Shown in pieces: positions 43,403-51,755 of a stretch of 58,079 nt of DNA. A program made the position numbers and the translations under genes. Below the pieces are notes generated by a model. That model ran no database searches, was not told the origin of the DNA, and worked only from the letters and a program-made list of their open reading frames with translations. Position 1 is the stretch's first letter. Every line of letters begins with the position of its first letter. This DNA comes from an uncultured Clostridia bacterium (GTDB lineage Bacteria > Bacillota > Clostridia > Christensenellales > Borkfalkiaceae): assembly GCA_944363045.1 (NCBI GenBank), contig CALVTT010000005.1:1-58079 (forward strand), read 5' to 3'.

Positions 43403-43992
43403 TGGAAAGAAACGTGCTCATTCCCTATGTCGTGGAGCGCACGTCGGGCGGCGAGAGGAGCTATGACCTCTATTCCCGCCTTCTCGAAGACCGCATCATC
43501 TTCCTCGCGGGGGAGATCGACGACGCCGTCGCCAACACGGTCGTCGCGCAGCTCATCTACCTCGAAGCGAAGGACCCCGGCAAGGACATCAGCCTCTATA
43601 TCAACAGCCCGGGCGGCTCGGTATCGGCGGGCATGGCTATCTACGACACGATGAACTACATCAAGTGCGACGTCTCCACCATCTGCATCGGCATGGCGGC
43701 GAGCATGGCTGCGTTCCTCCTCTCCTCGGGCGCAAGGGGGAAGCGCTTCGCCCTCAAAAACAGCGAAGTGATGATCCACCAGCCCCTCGGCGGCGCACAG
43801 GGGCAGGCCAGCGACATCAAGATCCATGCGGAACACATCTTGAAGACGAAGGAGAAGCTCAACCGCATCCTTGCGCAAAACACGGGCAAGCCGCTCGAGA
43901 TCATCGAGCGCGATACGGACAGGGATAACTTCCTGTCGGCGGACGAAGCCCTTGCATACGGGCTCATCGACCGCGTGTACGAAAAGAGATAA
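43402..43992 (+). CDS. clpP: ClpP protease subunit
   Basis: ClpP is the serine-protease chamber of Clp. The 196-residue protein has the catalytic Ser (S101 in GMAASMAAF), His (about H126 in MIHQPLGG) and an Asp about 50 residues on. The N-terminal pro-segment is short ([15 protein letters not shown] is the mature start). The neighbouring clpX encodes its ATPase partner 20 bases on. Confidence 0.97.
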   Translation: MERNVLIPYVVERTSGGERSYDLYSRLLEDRIIFLAGEIDDAVANTVVAQLIYLEAKDPGKDISLYINSPGGSVSAGMAIYDTMNYIKCDVSTICIGMAASMAAFLLSSGARGKRFALKNSEVMIHQPLGGAQGQASDIKIHAEHILKTKEKLNRILAQNTGKPLEIIERDTDRDNFLSADEALAYGLIDRVYEKR

Positions 43993-44012
43993 TCATCTAT
44001 CCGGAGGATCAA

Positions 44013-45248
44013 ATGGGTAAATACGAACCGAGCTGTTCTTTTTGCGGAAAGGAAAAATCCAAGACGAAAAAGCTTATTGCCGGTCCCGACGGGATCTATA
44101 TCTGCGACGAATGCGTAGAGCTTTGCAAGGATATGCTCGACAAGATGCCCTCTTCCTCTCAGCAGGAAAAGATCCCGCTCAAAAAGCCGAGCGAGATCAA
44201 GGAAGAGCTCGATCATTACATTGTCGGGCAGGACAAGGCAAAGCGGGTGCTTTCTGTTGCCGTCTACAACCACTATAAGCGCATCAATTCGCTCGCCGAG
44301 GGAAAGAAGGAAGATGACGACGTGGAGATCGAGAAGAGCAATATCCTGCTCCTCGGCCCCACGGGCAGCGGCAAGACGCTGCTCGCCCGTACGCTTGCTA
44401 AGATCTTAAACGTTCCCTTCGCGACCTGCGACGCAACGACCTTGACGGAAGCGGGCTATGTGGGCGAAGATGTCGAAAACATCCTCTTAAAACTCATCCA
44501 GAATGCCGACTACGACATCGAAAAGGCGCAGCACGGCATCATCTACATCGACGAGATCGATAAGATCGCGAGAAAGGGAGAGAACGTCTCCATCACGCGC
44601 GACGTCTCGGGCGAGGGCGTGCAGCAGGCGCTTTTGAAGATCATCGAATCGACGGTCGCCAACGTGCCTCCGCAGGGGGGCAGAAAGCATCCCCAGCAGG
44701 ACTGTATGCGCATCGATACGACCAACATCCTCTTCATCTGCGGCGGCGCCTTTGTGGGGCTCGATAAGATCGTTCAGGCCCGCAAGGACGACACGGGGCT
44801 CGGCTTCGGCGGCAACGTCAAGCTGGGCGCGAACGAAGTGGACTATTCCCTCCTTGACGACGTCAAGCCGCAGGATCTCACCAAGTTCGGGCTCATCCCC
44901 GAATTTGTCGGCCGTATCCCCATCGTCGTCAGTTTGCAGGCGCTCGACGAGGACGCGCTCGTCAACATCCTCACGCAGCCGAGGAACGCCATCATCAAGC
45001 AGTACCAGAAGCTCGTTGGCCTCGACGGCGTCAAGCTCACCGTGGAAGAGGATGCCGTGCGCGAGATCGCCAGCACCGCCATCCGTTTGAAGACGGGCGC
45101 CAGAGGGCTCCGCACCATCATCGAAGGGCTGATGACGGACGTGATGTACGATATCCCCGGCAAGAACGACGTTGAGGAAGTCATCATCACCAAGGGGTGC
45201 GTGATGAACGGCGAAAAGCCCACCCTCGTCTACAAAAAATCTGCATAA
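44013..45248 (+). CDS. clpX: ClpX ATPase
   Basis: ClpX unfolds substrates and feeds them to ClpP. The 411-residue protein has the N-terminal zinc-binding domain (CSFC..CDEC, first 40 residues), Walker [12 protein letters not shown], Walker B IIYIDEID, the sensor region, the ClpP-binding IGF-like loop (ADYDIEKAQ precedes) and a C-terminal D2 small domain. It closes the tig-clpP-clpX cluster. Confidence 0.97.
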   Translation: MGKYEPSCSFCGKEKSKTKKLIAGPDGIYICDECVELCKDMLDKMPSSSQQEKIPLKKPSEIKEELDHYIVGQDKAKRVLSVAVYNHYKRINSLAEGKKEDDDVEIEKSNILLLGPTGSGKTLLARTLAKILNVPFATCDATTLTEAGYVGEDVENILLKLIQNADYDIEKAQHGIIYIDEIDKIARKGENVSITRDVSGEGVQQALLKIIESTVANVPPQGGRKHPQQDCMRIDTTNILFICGGAFVGLDKIVQARKDDTGLGFGGNVKLGANEVDYSLLDDVKPQDLTKFGLIPEFVGRIPIVVSLQALDEDALVNILTQPRNAIIKQYQKLVGLDGVKLTVEEDAVREIASTAIRLKTGARGLRTIIEGLMTDVMYDIPGKNDVEEVIITKGCVMNGEKPTLVYKKSA

Positions 45249-45257
45249 CGAACAGCA

Positions 45258-45282
45258 GGGGCCGCAGACGCGGCCCCTTTGC
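45258..45282 (+). terminator. clpX terminator
   Basis: GGGGCCGC / GCGGCCCC stem with AGAC loop and TTTGC. Confidence 0.75.
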
Positions 45283-45311
45283 AATGGCATTTTTAAGGAT
45301 ATTATATATGA

Positions 45312-45352
45312 GGAGCGCCGCCCGCGGTTTTGCCGCGGGCGGCGCTCCTTTT
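45312..45352. terminator. Long GC-rich hairpin between clpX and metA
   Basis: A perfect 16-bp stem (45312-45327 with 45333-45348) around TTTTG, then TTTT on the plus side. It ends 12 bases before the metA stop and serves the convergent gene pair. Confidence 0.8.
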
Positions 45353-45364
45353 GTGCAGCCGTAT

Positions 45365-46267
45365 TTAATTGAGGCGATAGGGCGTCGTCTGATAGACGAA
45401 GTTGAGCCAATTATTGTAAAAGAGGTTGGCAGTTGAAGACCAATTCATCTTGATACCGCCCGTCTCGTTAAAATAGTTGAATGGCTTATCGATGGGCAGA
45501 CCCCTTTTGAGGTCGCGCTCGTACTCTTTTTGCAGCGTGTCGCGGTCGTATTCCATGTGCCCGAGGACAAACACTTCCGAGTGATCGAGGTTGGAGACGA
45601 TGGCAGCGCCCGCTCTATGGGAGGAGGCGAGCACCTTTAAGCGGGGCTCGCGCTTCAGATCGCTCCCTCGCACGGTGGAGTGGCGGGAATGGCAGACGTG
45701 GAACTCGTCCGAGATGCCGCGCATGAGGGGATCGGGCTCGGCGCTCTGCTCCTTGCGGTGCGTGAAGACGCCGAAGAGCTTGCGCGGCAGCGGGTACTTG
45801 GGGATGCCGTAGAAGTAGTTGAGCGCCGCCATCGCTCCCCAGCAGATGAAGATGGTGGAGGTGACGTTGGTGCGCGTGAAGTCGAAGAGCTTGGTGAGCT
45901 CGTCCCAATAGGCGACGTCCTTGAATTCCATGTCTTCCACGGGCGCGCCCGTGACGATCATGCCGTCGAAGTGGCGCTCCTTCACGCGCTCGAAGGGCTG
46001 ATAGAAGCGTTCGAGGTACTCCGCCTCCGTGTTCTTGGAGCGGTAGCTCTCCGTGTGGATGAGGGTGATGTTCACCTGCAGCGGAGAGTTGGACAAAAGC
46101 CGCATGAACTGCGTCTCCGTCTCCTTCTTGGTGGGCATGAGGTTGAGGATGGCGATCTCGATGGGGCGGATGTCCTGCGAGGTGGCGCGCTCCTTGTCCA
46201 TCACGAAGATGCGCTCGCCCTGCAAGACCGAATAGGCGGGGATGTTGCGGTCGATGACGATGGGCAT
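45365..46267 (-). CDS. metA: Homoserine O-acetyltransferase (MetA fold)
   Basis: The 300-residue MetA-family enzyme acylates homoserine in methionine synthesis. The catalytic Cys is C142 in IFICWGAMAA, with His in SRHSTVR and a following Glu region. Residue 111 is Glu (TGAPVE), the residue that gives acetyl-CoA rather than succinyl-CoA specificity, so O-acetylhomoserine is the likely product. It starts at ATG 46267 (MPIVIDRN), two bases after metY. The frame upstream of that is spurious. Confidence 0.93.
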   Translation of the reverse strand: MPIVIDRNIPAYSVLQGERIFVMDKERATSQDIRPIEIAILNLMPTKKETETQFMRLLSNSPLQVNITLIHTESYRSKNTEAEYLERFYQPFERVKERHFDGMIVTGAPVEDMEFKDVAYWDELTKLFDFTRTNVTSTIFICWGAMAALNYFYGIPKYPLPRKLFGVFTHRKEQSAEPDPLMRGISDEFHVCHSRHSTVRGSDLKREPRLKVLASSHRAGAAIVSNLDHSEVFVLGHMEYDRDTLQKEYERDLKRGLPIDKPFNYFNETGGIKMNWSSTANLFYNNWLNFVYQTTPYRLN

Positions 46268-46269
46268 AT

Positions 46270-47544
46270 TCAGACCTCGGCGAGCGCCTGCGTTAAGTCG
46301 GCGATGATGTCGTCGGGGTTCTCGATGCCGACGGAGAGGCGGACGAGATTTGCGGGGATGCCCGCCTTTTTGAGGTCTTCGTCCGAGAGCTGGCGGTGCG
46401 TCGTCGAAGCGGGGTGCAGCACGCAGCTCCTCACGTCCGCGACGTGCGTCTCCTGCGTGATGAGCTTCAAGTGCTCCATGAAGCGGGCGCAGTCGTGCGC
46501 GTCGCCCCTGATGCCGAAGCTCATCATGCCGCCCGTGCCCATGGGCAGATACTTTTTGGCGAGGGCGTGATAGCGGTCGTGCTCCAGAGAGGGATGGCGC
46601 ACCCACTCGATCTTGGGATGGCTGTTGAGGAAGGCGGCGACCTTCTTTGCGTTGGAGCAATGGCGCTCCATGCGGAGGGCGAGCGTGTCGCAGCCGAGAT
46701 AGGTCAAAAAGGCGTTCTGCGGGCTCATGATGGCGCCCGTATCGCGGATCATCTGCGCGCGGCACTTGGTGCCGAAGGGAACTTTCTCGTCCGCATACAC
46801 GAGGCCGTGATAGCTCTCGTCGGGCGTGTTGAAGTCGGGATAGCGGGGATTGCCCTTGTAATCGAAATTGGCGATATCCACGATCATGCCGCCGAGCGCC
46901 GCCGCATGGCCGTCGATGTACTTGCTCGTGGAGTGGATGACGATGTTGGCGCCGAGCTCGCCGGGACGGCAGAGGATGGGCGTTGCGAGCGTGTTGTCGA
47001 CGATGAAGAGGAGCTTGTTCTCCTTTGCGATCGAGGAAAGTTTTTCAAAGTCGAGCACGGCGACGACGGGGTTTGCGACCGTCTCCGCGTAAATAAATCT
47101 CGTCTTGTCGTCAACGAGGGAGGCGATCTTCTCCTTGGGATCGTCCACATCGAACATCCGGCACTCGACGCCGAGCTTGGGGAGCGTCGTGCCGAAGAGG
47201 TTGAAGGTGCCGCCGTACACTTCGCTCGCACAGACGATGTTGTCGCCCGCGCGGCAGAGCGTCATCGCGGTCAGTAAGATCGCAGACATCCCCGAAGCGC
47301 AGCCGATGCCGTATGCGCCCCCTTCGAGCGCCGCAACGCGCTTTTCGAGCGCTTCGACGGTGGGGTTTGCAAGGCGGGTGTAGAAGAAGCCCTCCGCCTT
47401 GAGATCGAAAAGGTCCGCCATCTGCTGCGTGTCGCCGTAGAAGAAGGTCGTGCTCTGGCAGATCTGGGGGATGCGGCTCTCGCCCGTCTTGGGGGTATAG
47501 CCCGCCTGGACGCAGAGCGTGTCGCGCTGTAAATTGCTCATCAT
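46270..47544 (-). CDS. metY: O-acetylhomoserine sulfhydrylase
   Basis: The 424-residue PLP enzyme of the Cys/Met family makes homocysteine from O-acetylhomoserine and sulfide. It has SRIPQICQSTTFFYGDT, YTRLANPTVEALE, GCASGMSAI, and the PLP Lys in HSTSKYIDGHAAALGG. GAGGTGAT precedes two ATGs (47544, 47541). Its pairing with an acetyl-specific MetA supports this route of direct sulfhydrylation. Confidence 0.93.
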   Translation of the reverse strand: MMSNLQRDTLCVQAGYTPKTGESRIPQICQSTTFFYGDTQQMADLFDLKAEGFFYTRLANPTVEALEKRVAALEGGAYGIGCASGMSAILLTAMTLCRAGDNIVCASEVYGGTFNLFGTTLPKLGVECRMFDVDDPKEKIASLVDDKTRFIYAETVANPVVAVLDFEKLSSIAKENKLLFIVDNTLATPILCRPGELGANIVIHSTSKYIDGHAAALGGMIVDIANFDYKGNPRYPDFNTPDESYHGLVYADEKVPFGTKCRAQMIRDTGAIMSPQNAFLTYLGCDTLALRMERHCSNAKKVAAFLNSHPKIEWVRHPSLEHDRYHALAKKYLPMGTGGMMSFGIRGDAHDCARFMEHLKLITQETHVADVRSCVLHPASTTHRQLSDEDLKKAGIPANLVRLSVGIENPDDIIADLTQALAEV

Positions 47545-47573
47545 GTATCACCTCGCAATGGTATTTCCGAAAG

Positions 47574-48026
47574 TTAGGACATATATTCTTTGGCTTCGCG
47601 GTCGGCGGCGCGTTTTGCGTCGCGTTCCGCCAGCGAACGCTTCTTGTCATAGGTATGCTTGCCGCGGCAGAGGGCGATCTCTACCTTGACGAGCGCATCC
47701 TTGAAATAGACTTTGAGCGGGACGAGCGTGTAGCCCGATCTATTGACTTTGCCCGCGATCTTGGCGATCTCCTGCCGGTGCAGAAGGAGCTTCCGATCCT
47801 TCCGGCTGTCGCGCGTCGAGAAGGCGCCGCTCTTGTCGTAGAGGGCGATGTGCATATTTTTGAGGAACACTTCGCCGCGCTCGACGAGGCAGAAACTTTC
47901 CGAAAGCGAGGCCTTGCCGAGGCGCAGCGATTTGACTTCCGCGCCCTCGAGCACGATGCCCGCTTCAAACTTTTCCTCGATGAAGTATTCAAAGGAGGCG
48001 GACTTGTTGACGGTCACGATCTTCAT
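47574..48026 (-). CDS. smpB: SsrA-binding protein
   Basis: SmpB binds tmRNA and rescues stalled ribosomes. The 150-residue protein has the OB-fold motifs FEYFIEEKFEAGIVLEGAEVKSLR and the basic C-terminal tail KKRSLAERDAKRAADREAK. GAGGTGAG at the end of rnr serves as ribosome binding site, eight bases from the rnr stop. It stands in the conserved secG-rnr-smpB order. Confidence 0.96.
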   Translation of the reverse strand: MKIVTVNKSASFEYFIEEKFEAGIVLEGAEVKSLRLGKASLSESFCLVERGEVFLKNMHIALYDKSGAFSTRDSRKDRKLLLHRQEIAKIAGKVNRSGYTLVPLKVYFKDALVKVEIALCRGKHTYDKKRSLAERDAKRAADREAKEYMS

Positions 48027-48034
48027 CTCTCACC

Positions 48035-50131
48035 TCACGCTTGGTCGAGCACCGCAAGCAGCTTGAACTGCGTCCTGCGCATGCCCCAGTCGACGCCCGC
48101 CACCTGCACGAGCAGCCGCTCGCCGAGGCGGAAGCTCTGGCGGGTGCCGCGCAGCTGAAAGCGCTCTTCGATAAATTCATAGTAATCGTCGGGAAGGGTC
48201 TCGACGGGCAAAAAGCCTTCGATGGTGTTGTCGAGCTCGGCAAACAGCCCGAAGGAGGTGACGCCCGAGACAGTCGCCTCAAACGTCTCGCCGATCTTAT
48301 CCTGCATATAGGCGACGGTGTAGAGGGCGTCGACGTCGCGCTCGGCGTCCGTTGCGTTCCGTTCGCATTCGGAGGAGCGGTACGCCGCCTCGACGACAAA
48401 GTTTTTATACTTTTCCTTGGTCTCTTCGGGGCGGGAGAGGCTCTCCTTGATGATGCGGTGGATGCAGAGGTCGGGATAGCGGCGGATGGGGGAGGTGAAG
48501 TGGCAGTAACATTCGGAGGCGAGCCCGAAGTGGCCCACATTCTCCGCCGAGTACTTCGCCTTCATCATCGAGCGCAGCATCACGCGGTTGACGAGGGGAT
48601 AGAGCGCGTTCCCTTCGAGGGAGCGCAAAAGCTCCTGATAGTCGAAGGGGGTGACCTTCGCGGGGTTGAACTTGACGTTGACGCCCGCTTCGGAGAGGAA
48701 CTTTACAAAGTCCTTCGCCTTCTCTTCGGAAGGGCTCTCGTGCACGCGGTAGACAAAGGGCATCTTCTTTTCCGTCATGAGCGTGGCGACCGTCTCGTTG
48801 GCGAGCACCATGAACTGTTCGATGAGCTCATGCGAGATGGTGCGCTCGTATTCAGGGATGACGATCTTGCCGTCCACATATAAGATTTTCGCCTCTTTGA
48901 GGTCCATCGCGACGCCGCCCTTCGCGGAGCGCGCGTCCTTCAGAATTTTCGTAAGACGTACCGCCGTATCGATCATCTCGACAAGGTCGGGATATTTTTT
49001 CACCGTCTCCTCGTCGCGCTCATAGAGCTTGGTGACTTCGGTGTACGTCATGCGGTGGCGGGAGCGGATGACGGAGGGGGCGATGCGGCCCTTTACGACC
49101 TTGCCGCTCCGATCGACCTGCATGAGGCAGGAGAGGGTGAGCCGTTCCACGCCCTCGTTGAGGGAGCAGATGCCGTTGGAGAGGGCGGGCGGCAGCATGG
49201 GCAGCACGCGGTCGGGGAAGTAGACGCTCGTCCCGCGCTTGAACGCCTCTTGGTCGAGGACGCTGTTCCGCGTCACATAGTGCGTCACGTCCGCGATATG
49301 CACGCCGAGCGAAAAGATGCCGTCCTTTTCGGAAACGGAGATGGCGTCGTCGATGTCGCGCGTGTCCTCGCCGTCGATGGTGATGATGAGCTCCCCGCGA
49401 AGATCGAGGCGGCTCCTTAGATCCTTTTCGTCGAAGAAGCGGTCCTCCTGCTTTTTTGCCTCTTCGAGGACGTCTTCGGGGAAAGTTTCATAGAGATGAT
49501 GGGCGCGGATGAGGGAGAGCTCTTCCGCGAAGAAGTCGCCCTTTTCGCCGAGCACTTCCTTGATCTCGCCCACGGGCGTATTGTCGGGGCGGAAGGAAGT
49601 GATCTTTGCGACCGCCTTGCTCTCCGGCGGGCAGTTGTTGGTCTTGCCGGGCAGGATGAGGACGTCGCGGGTGTACTTTCTCTCATCGGGATGCAGATAG
49701 CCGATCTTTCCTTCGCGGCGGAAGGTGCCGACGAGCTCCGTGTATCCGCGCGAAAGGACGGCTAAGATTTCGCCCTCGTCGTCCGAGCGGCCGCGCACGG
49801 GGATCACAAGCACCGTGTCGCCGTGGAGGGCGTTCTTGACGGCGCGGCGGGGAATAAAGAGATCGGGCGTGCCGTCCTCGGGGATGACAAAGCCGAAGCC
49901 GCGCTCGTTGCCCGAGAAGGTGCCTTTCTTTGCGCCGAACTGCTCGGCGGTGCCGTAGCGGTAGCGGCTGTCCGAAAGGAGTTCTCCTTCGCGGACGAGG
50001 GCGCGCAGGATGTCGCGCAGCCCCAAGCTCTCCTTTCTTCCGAGCTTCAGGCGCTTTGCGATCTCTTCATCGGTGAGAAGGGCGAAGGTGCCGTCCTTGA
50101 TTTTTTGCAGGATGGATTGTTTTGCGTTCAA
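48035..50131 (-). CDS. rnr: Ribonuclease R
   Basis: RNase R is the processive 3'-5' exonuclease that works with tmRNA and degrades structured RNA. The 698-residue protein has an N-terminal helix-turn-helix-like part, cold-shock domains (about 70-210), the RNB domain with the metal-binding Asp cluster in DGEDTRDIDDAIS (about 245), and a C-terminal S1 domain (about 615-695). The start is TTG at 50131, after GGGAGGT. No own promoter was seen, so it is probably read through from secG. Confidence 0.95.
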   Translation of the reverse strand: MNAKQSILQKIKDGTFALLTDEEIAKRLKLGRKESLGLRDILRALVREGELLSDSRYRYGTAEQFGAKKGTFSGNERGFGFVIPEDGTPDLFIPRRAVKNALHGDTVLVIPVRGRSDDEGEILAVLSRGYTELVGTFRREGKIGYLHPDERKYTRDVLILPGKTNNCPPESKAVAKITSFRPDNTPVGEIKEVLGEKGDFFAEELSLIRAHHLYETFPEDVLEEAKKQEDRFFDEKDLRSRLDLRGELIITIDGEDTRDIDDAISVSEKDGIFSLGVHIADVTHYVTRNSVLDQEAFKRGTSVYFPDRVLPMLPPALSNGICSLNEGVERLTLSCLMQVDRSGKVVKGRIAPSVIRSRHRMTYTEVTKLYERDEETVKKYPDLVEMIDTAVRLTKILKDARSAKGGVAMDLKEAKILYVDGKIVIPEYERTISHELIEQFMVLANETVATLMTEKKMPFVYRVHESPSEEKAKDFVKFLSEAGVNVKFNPAKVTPFDYQELLRSLEGNALYPLVNRVMLRSMMKAKYSAENVGHFGLASECYCHFTSPIRRYPDLCIHRIIKESLSRPEETKEKYKNFVVEAAYRSSECERNATDAERDVDALYTVAYMQDKIGETFEATVSGVTSFGLFAELDNTIEGFLPVETLPDDYYEFIEERFQLRGTRQSFRLGERLLVQVAGVDWGMRRTQFKLLAVLDQA

Positions 50132-50159
50132 ATGGGACCTCCCGGAAATGGGCCGAAAC

Positions 50160-50187
50160 TAACAAAACAGGGCAGCCGAAGCCGCCC
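50160..50187 (-). terminator. Hairpin between secG and rnr
   Basis: On the minus strand GGGCGGC-TTCG-GCTGCCC followed by TGTTTTGTT. It may be a partial terminator or attenuator, since rnr has no visible promoter of its own. Confidence 0.65.
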
Positions 50188-50210
50188 CCGTTTGGTTGGA
50201 TGTCTGCGTT

Positions 50211-50534
50211 TTATGCCGTCCAGATCGCGTCGATCTGCAGGATGAAGAAGATGACTGCGAGCACTGCCAGAACGACGAGGCAGATGATCGTCCAGCGCTT
50301 TAAAACTTCTTCCGTCGACTTGCCCTTGTTCTTGCCGAAGAAGGTCTCGCTCGAGCCGCCGAGGGCGTCGATGCCCTGCGAGTTGCCGGGCTGAAGGAGG
50401 ACAAGGATGACTGCCGCGAGCGCTGCCACGAACATGAGGATGATGAAAACGGCGCTGACGGTACGATAAACGGCGTATGCCGCATCCGAACTTGCGGGCG
50501 CAAGCAGGCTGAAGATATAGCTGAGATAGTTCAT
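50211..50534 (-). CDS. secG: Preprotein translocase subunit SecG
   Basis: SecG is the small membrane subunit of SecYEG. The 107-residue protein has two membrane segments (about 26-48, 80-100) and the conserved linker VLLQPGNSQGIDALGGSSETFFGKNKGKS. It is longer than the usual 70-80 residues by an N-terminal 20-residue extension. AAAGGAAA precedes the ATG. It heads the secG-rnr-smpB cluster. Confidence 0.9.
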   Translation of the reverse strand: MNYLSYIFSLLAPASSDAAYAVYRTVSAVFIILMFVAALAAVILVLLQPGNSQGIDALGGSSETFFGKNKGKSTEEVLKRWTIICLVVLAVLAVIFFILQIDAIWTA

Positions 50535-50568
50535 GCGTTGATTTCCTTTTCGTACATAGTCACGAGAA

Positions 50569-50597
50569 AGTATAGCATATCGCGCCTAAAAACACAA
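50569..50597 (-). promoter_or_regulatory. secG promoter
   Basis: Minus strand TGCTATACT (extended -10, TATACT at 50569-50574) with a poor TTGTGT -35 at 50592-50597 and 17-base spacing. Confidence 0.6.
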
Positions 50598-50626
50598 CTT
50601 TTTTTCGCACGCTTTCCCCGATTTCA

Positions 50627-50658
50627 CAAAAAAATTCCCTCCCGCAGCGGGGAGGGAA
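50627..50658 (-). terminator. Terminator of the small lipoprotein gene
   Basis: Minus strand TTCCCTCCC / GGGAGGGAA stem (50635-50643 with 50650-50658) and a T-run opposite the A-run 50627-50634. Confidence 0.9.
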
Positions 50659-50671
50659 GGAGGAGCATGGT

Positions 50672-51091
50672 TTATGCGTTGATGAAGACGCTTGCGGAAT
50701 CGCTGCCGAGCGCAAACAGAAGGATGCAGTTTTCCTTCACCCAATCGCTCTTTTGCAGATCTTCATAGACGCCCTTGAAGGTCGCGCTGTTTTCGGTCAT
50801 TTCCTCTAAGGCCTTGGTGGAGTGGAACTCGAGGATGAGGGCAACTCCGGAATCAAAGAGGCCTTCGGTCTTGACAAAGAGATGTGCCGTGCAGGAGTTT
50901 TCGTAATTTTCGTTCTCCTCGCCCAGCGCTTCGACGATCTTATCCTGGTATTCCTGAATGGACTCGCTTTCCGTATAGCCTGCATTCTCATACGCCTTTT
51001 TGATGGAGCCGTAGCTGCTGCAGGCGGTGAGGGCGAACAGCATCGAGAGCGTGAGGAGCAGGACGGTGAGAAGGGTGACTTTCTTTTTCAT
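50672..51091 (-). CDS. Small lipoprotein of unknown function
   Basis: The 139-residue product has a class II signal peptide (hydrophobic 5-22, lipobox ALTAC, C24). The mature part is acidic and alpha/beta-like, with one further cysteine pair region (ENSCTAHL, ENCILLF) and no match I recognise. GGAGG precedes the ATG, and the promoter is consensus, so it may be well expressed. It is divergent from the aroK-like gene. Confidence 0.75.
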   Translation of the reverse strand: MKKKVTLLTVLLLTLSMLFALTACSSYGSIKKAYENAGYTESESIQEYQDKIVEALGEENENYENSCTAHLFVKTEGLFDSGVALILEFHSTKALEEMTENSATFKGVYEDLQKSDWVKENCILLFALGSDSASVFINA

Positions 51092-51128
51092 ATTCCGGGA
51101 AACCTCCGTTGTTGATTTTTACAACCAT

Positions 51129-51157
51129 ATTATATCACAGGAAGCGGGGGCTGTCAA
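51129..51157 (-). promoter_or_regulatory. Consensus promoter of the lipoprotein gene
   Basis: Minus strand TTGACA (51152-51157), 17 bases, TATAAT (51129-51134), also with an extended TG. A full match. Confidence 0.92.
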
Positions 51158-51212
51158 GAGTGAAAGTAAAATTTCTTTGCCCCAAAGAGGCGCTGTTTTT
51201 TCCGCTTTCCGC

Positions 51213-51241
51213 TTTACAATCGGGGCGGTTTTTATTATAAT
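51213..51241 (+). promoter_or_regulatory. Promoter of the aroK-panE-gltX-thyA-dfrA run
   Basis: TTTACA (51213-51218), 17 bases, TATAAT (51236-51241). It ends seven bases before the ATG at 51249, so transcription probably starts at or near that codon. Confidence 0.85.
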
Positions 51242-51248
51242 GGAGAAT

Positions 51249-51755
51249 ATGGATAACCTCGTACTCATCGGAATGCCCTCCTCGGGCAAGAGCACGGCGG
51301 GCGTGCTGCTCGCCAAGCGCATCGGCTACGGCTTCATCGACTGCGACCTCATCATCCAGGGCGAGGAGGGCAAGAAGCTCTCCGAGATCATCGACGAAAA
51401 GGGCGTCGACGGCTTTATCGCCGTCGAGGAGCGCGTCAATTCGGGCATCATGGCGACGCACTGCGTCATCGCGACGGGGGGCAGCGTCGTCTATTCCGAC
51501 CGTGCCATGCAGCACTTGAAGGGGATCGGCACCGTCGTCTACTTAGAGCTCGGCCCCGAGGAAGTGGAGCGCCGCATCCCCAGCCTTGCGAAACGCGGCG
51601 TCGTCATGCGCGGCAATATCACCGACGTCAAGGGCCTTCACGAGGAGAGAAAGCCCCTCTATGAAAGATATGCCGACATCACCGTCTCCTGCGACGGCAA
51701 AAATATCGACGAGACGGTGGAAGCGATCGCGTCTGCCGCGGGGTTCAAACTGTGA
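51249..51755 (+). CDS. Shikimate kinase-family P-loop kinase
   Basis: From ATG 51249 the 168-residue protein has the shikimate-kinase fold: Walker A GMPSSGKSTAG (residues 7-17), DCDLIIQ, TGG and ERKPLYERYAD. Compared with AroK/AroL the FRxxE substrate Arg is missing (FIAVEE) and the GGG of the shikimate loop is GGS. So it may use another substrate. An ATG at 51240 overlaps the promoter -10; the start at 51249 fits a leaderless mRNA. Its stop overlaps the panE GTG. Confidence 0.72.
   Translation: MDNLVLIGMPSSGKSTAGVLLAKRIGYGFIDCDLIIQGEEGKKLSEIIDEKGVDGFIAVEERVNSGIMATHCVIATGGSVVYSDRAMQHLKGIGTVVYLELGPEEVERRIPSLAKRGVVMRGNITDVKGLHEERKPLYERYADITVSCDGKNIDETVEAIASAAGFKL

Noticed and set aside
45680-46570. 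Plus-strand 296-codon frame across metA and metY
   Set aside because: Antisense to two well-conserved enzymes with clear catalytic residues.
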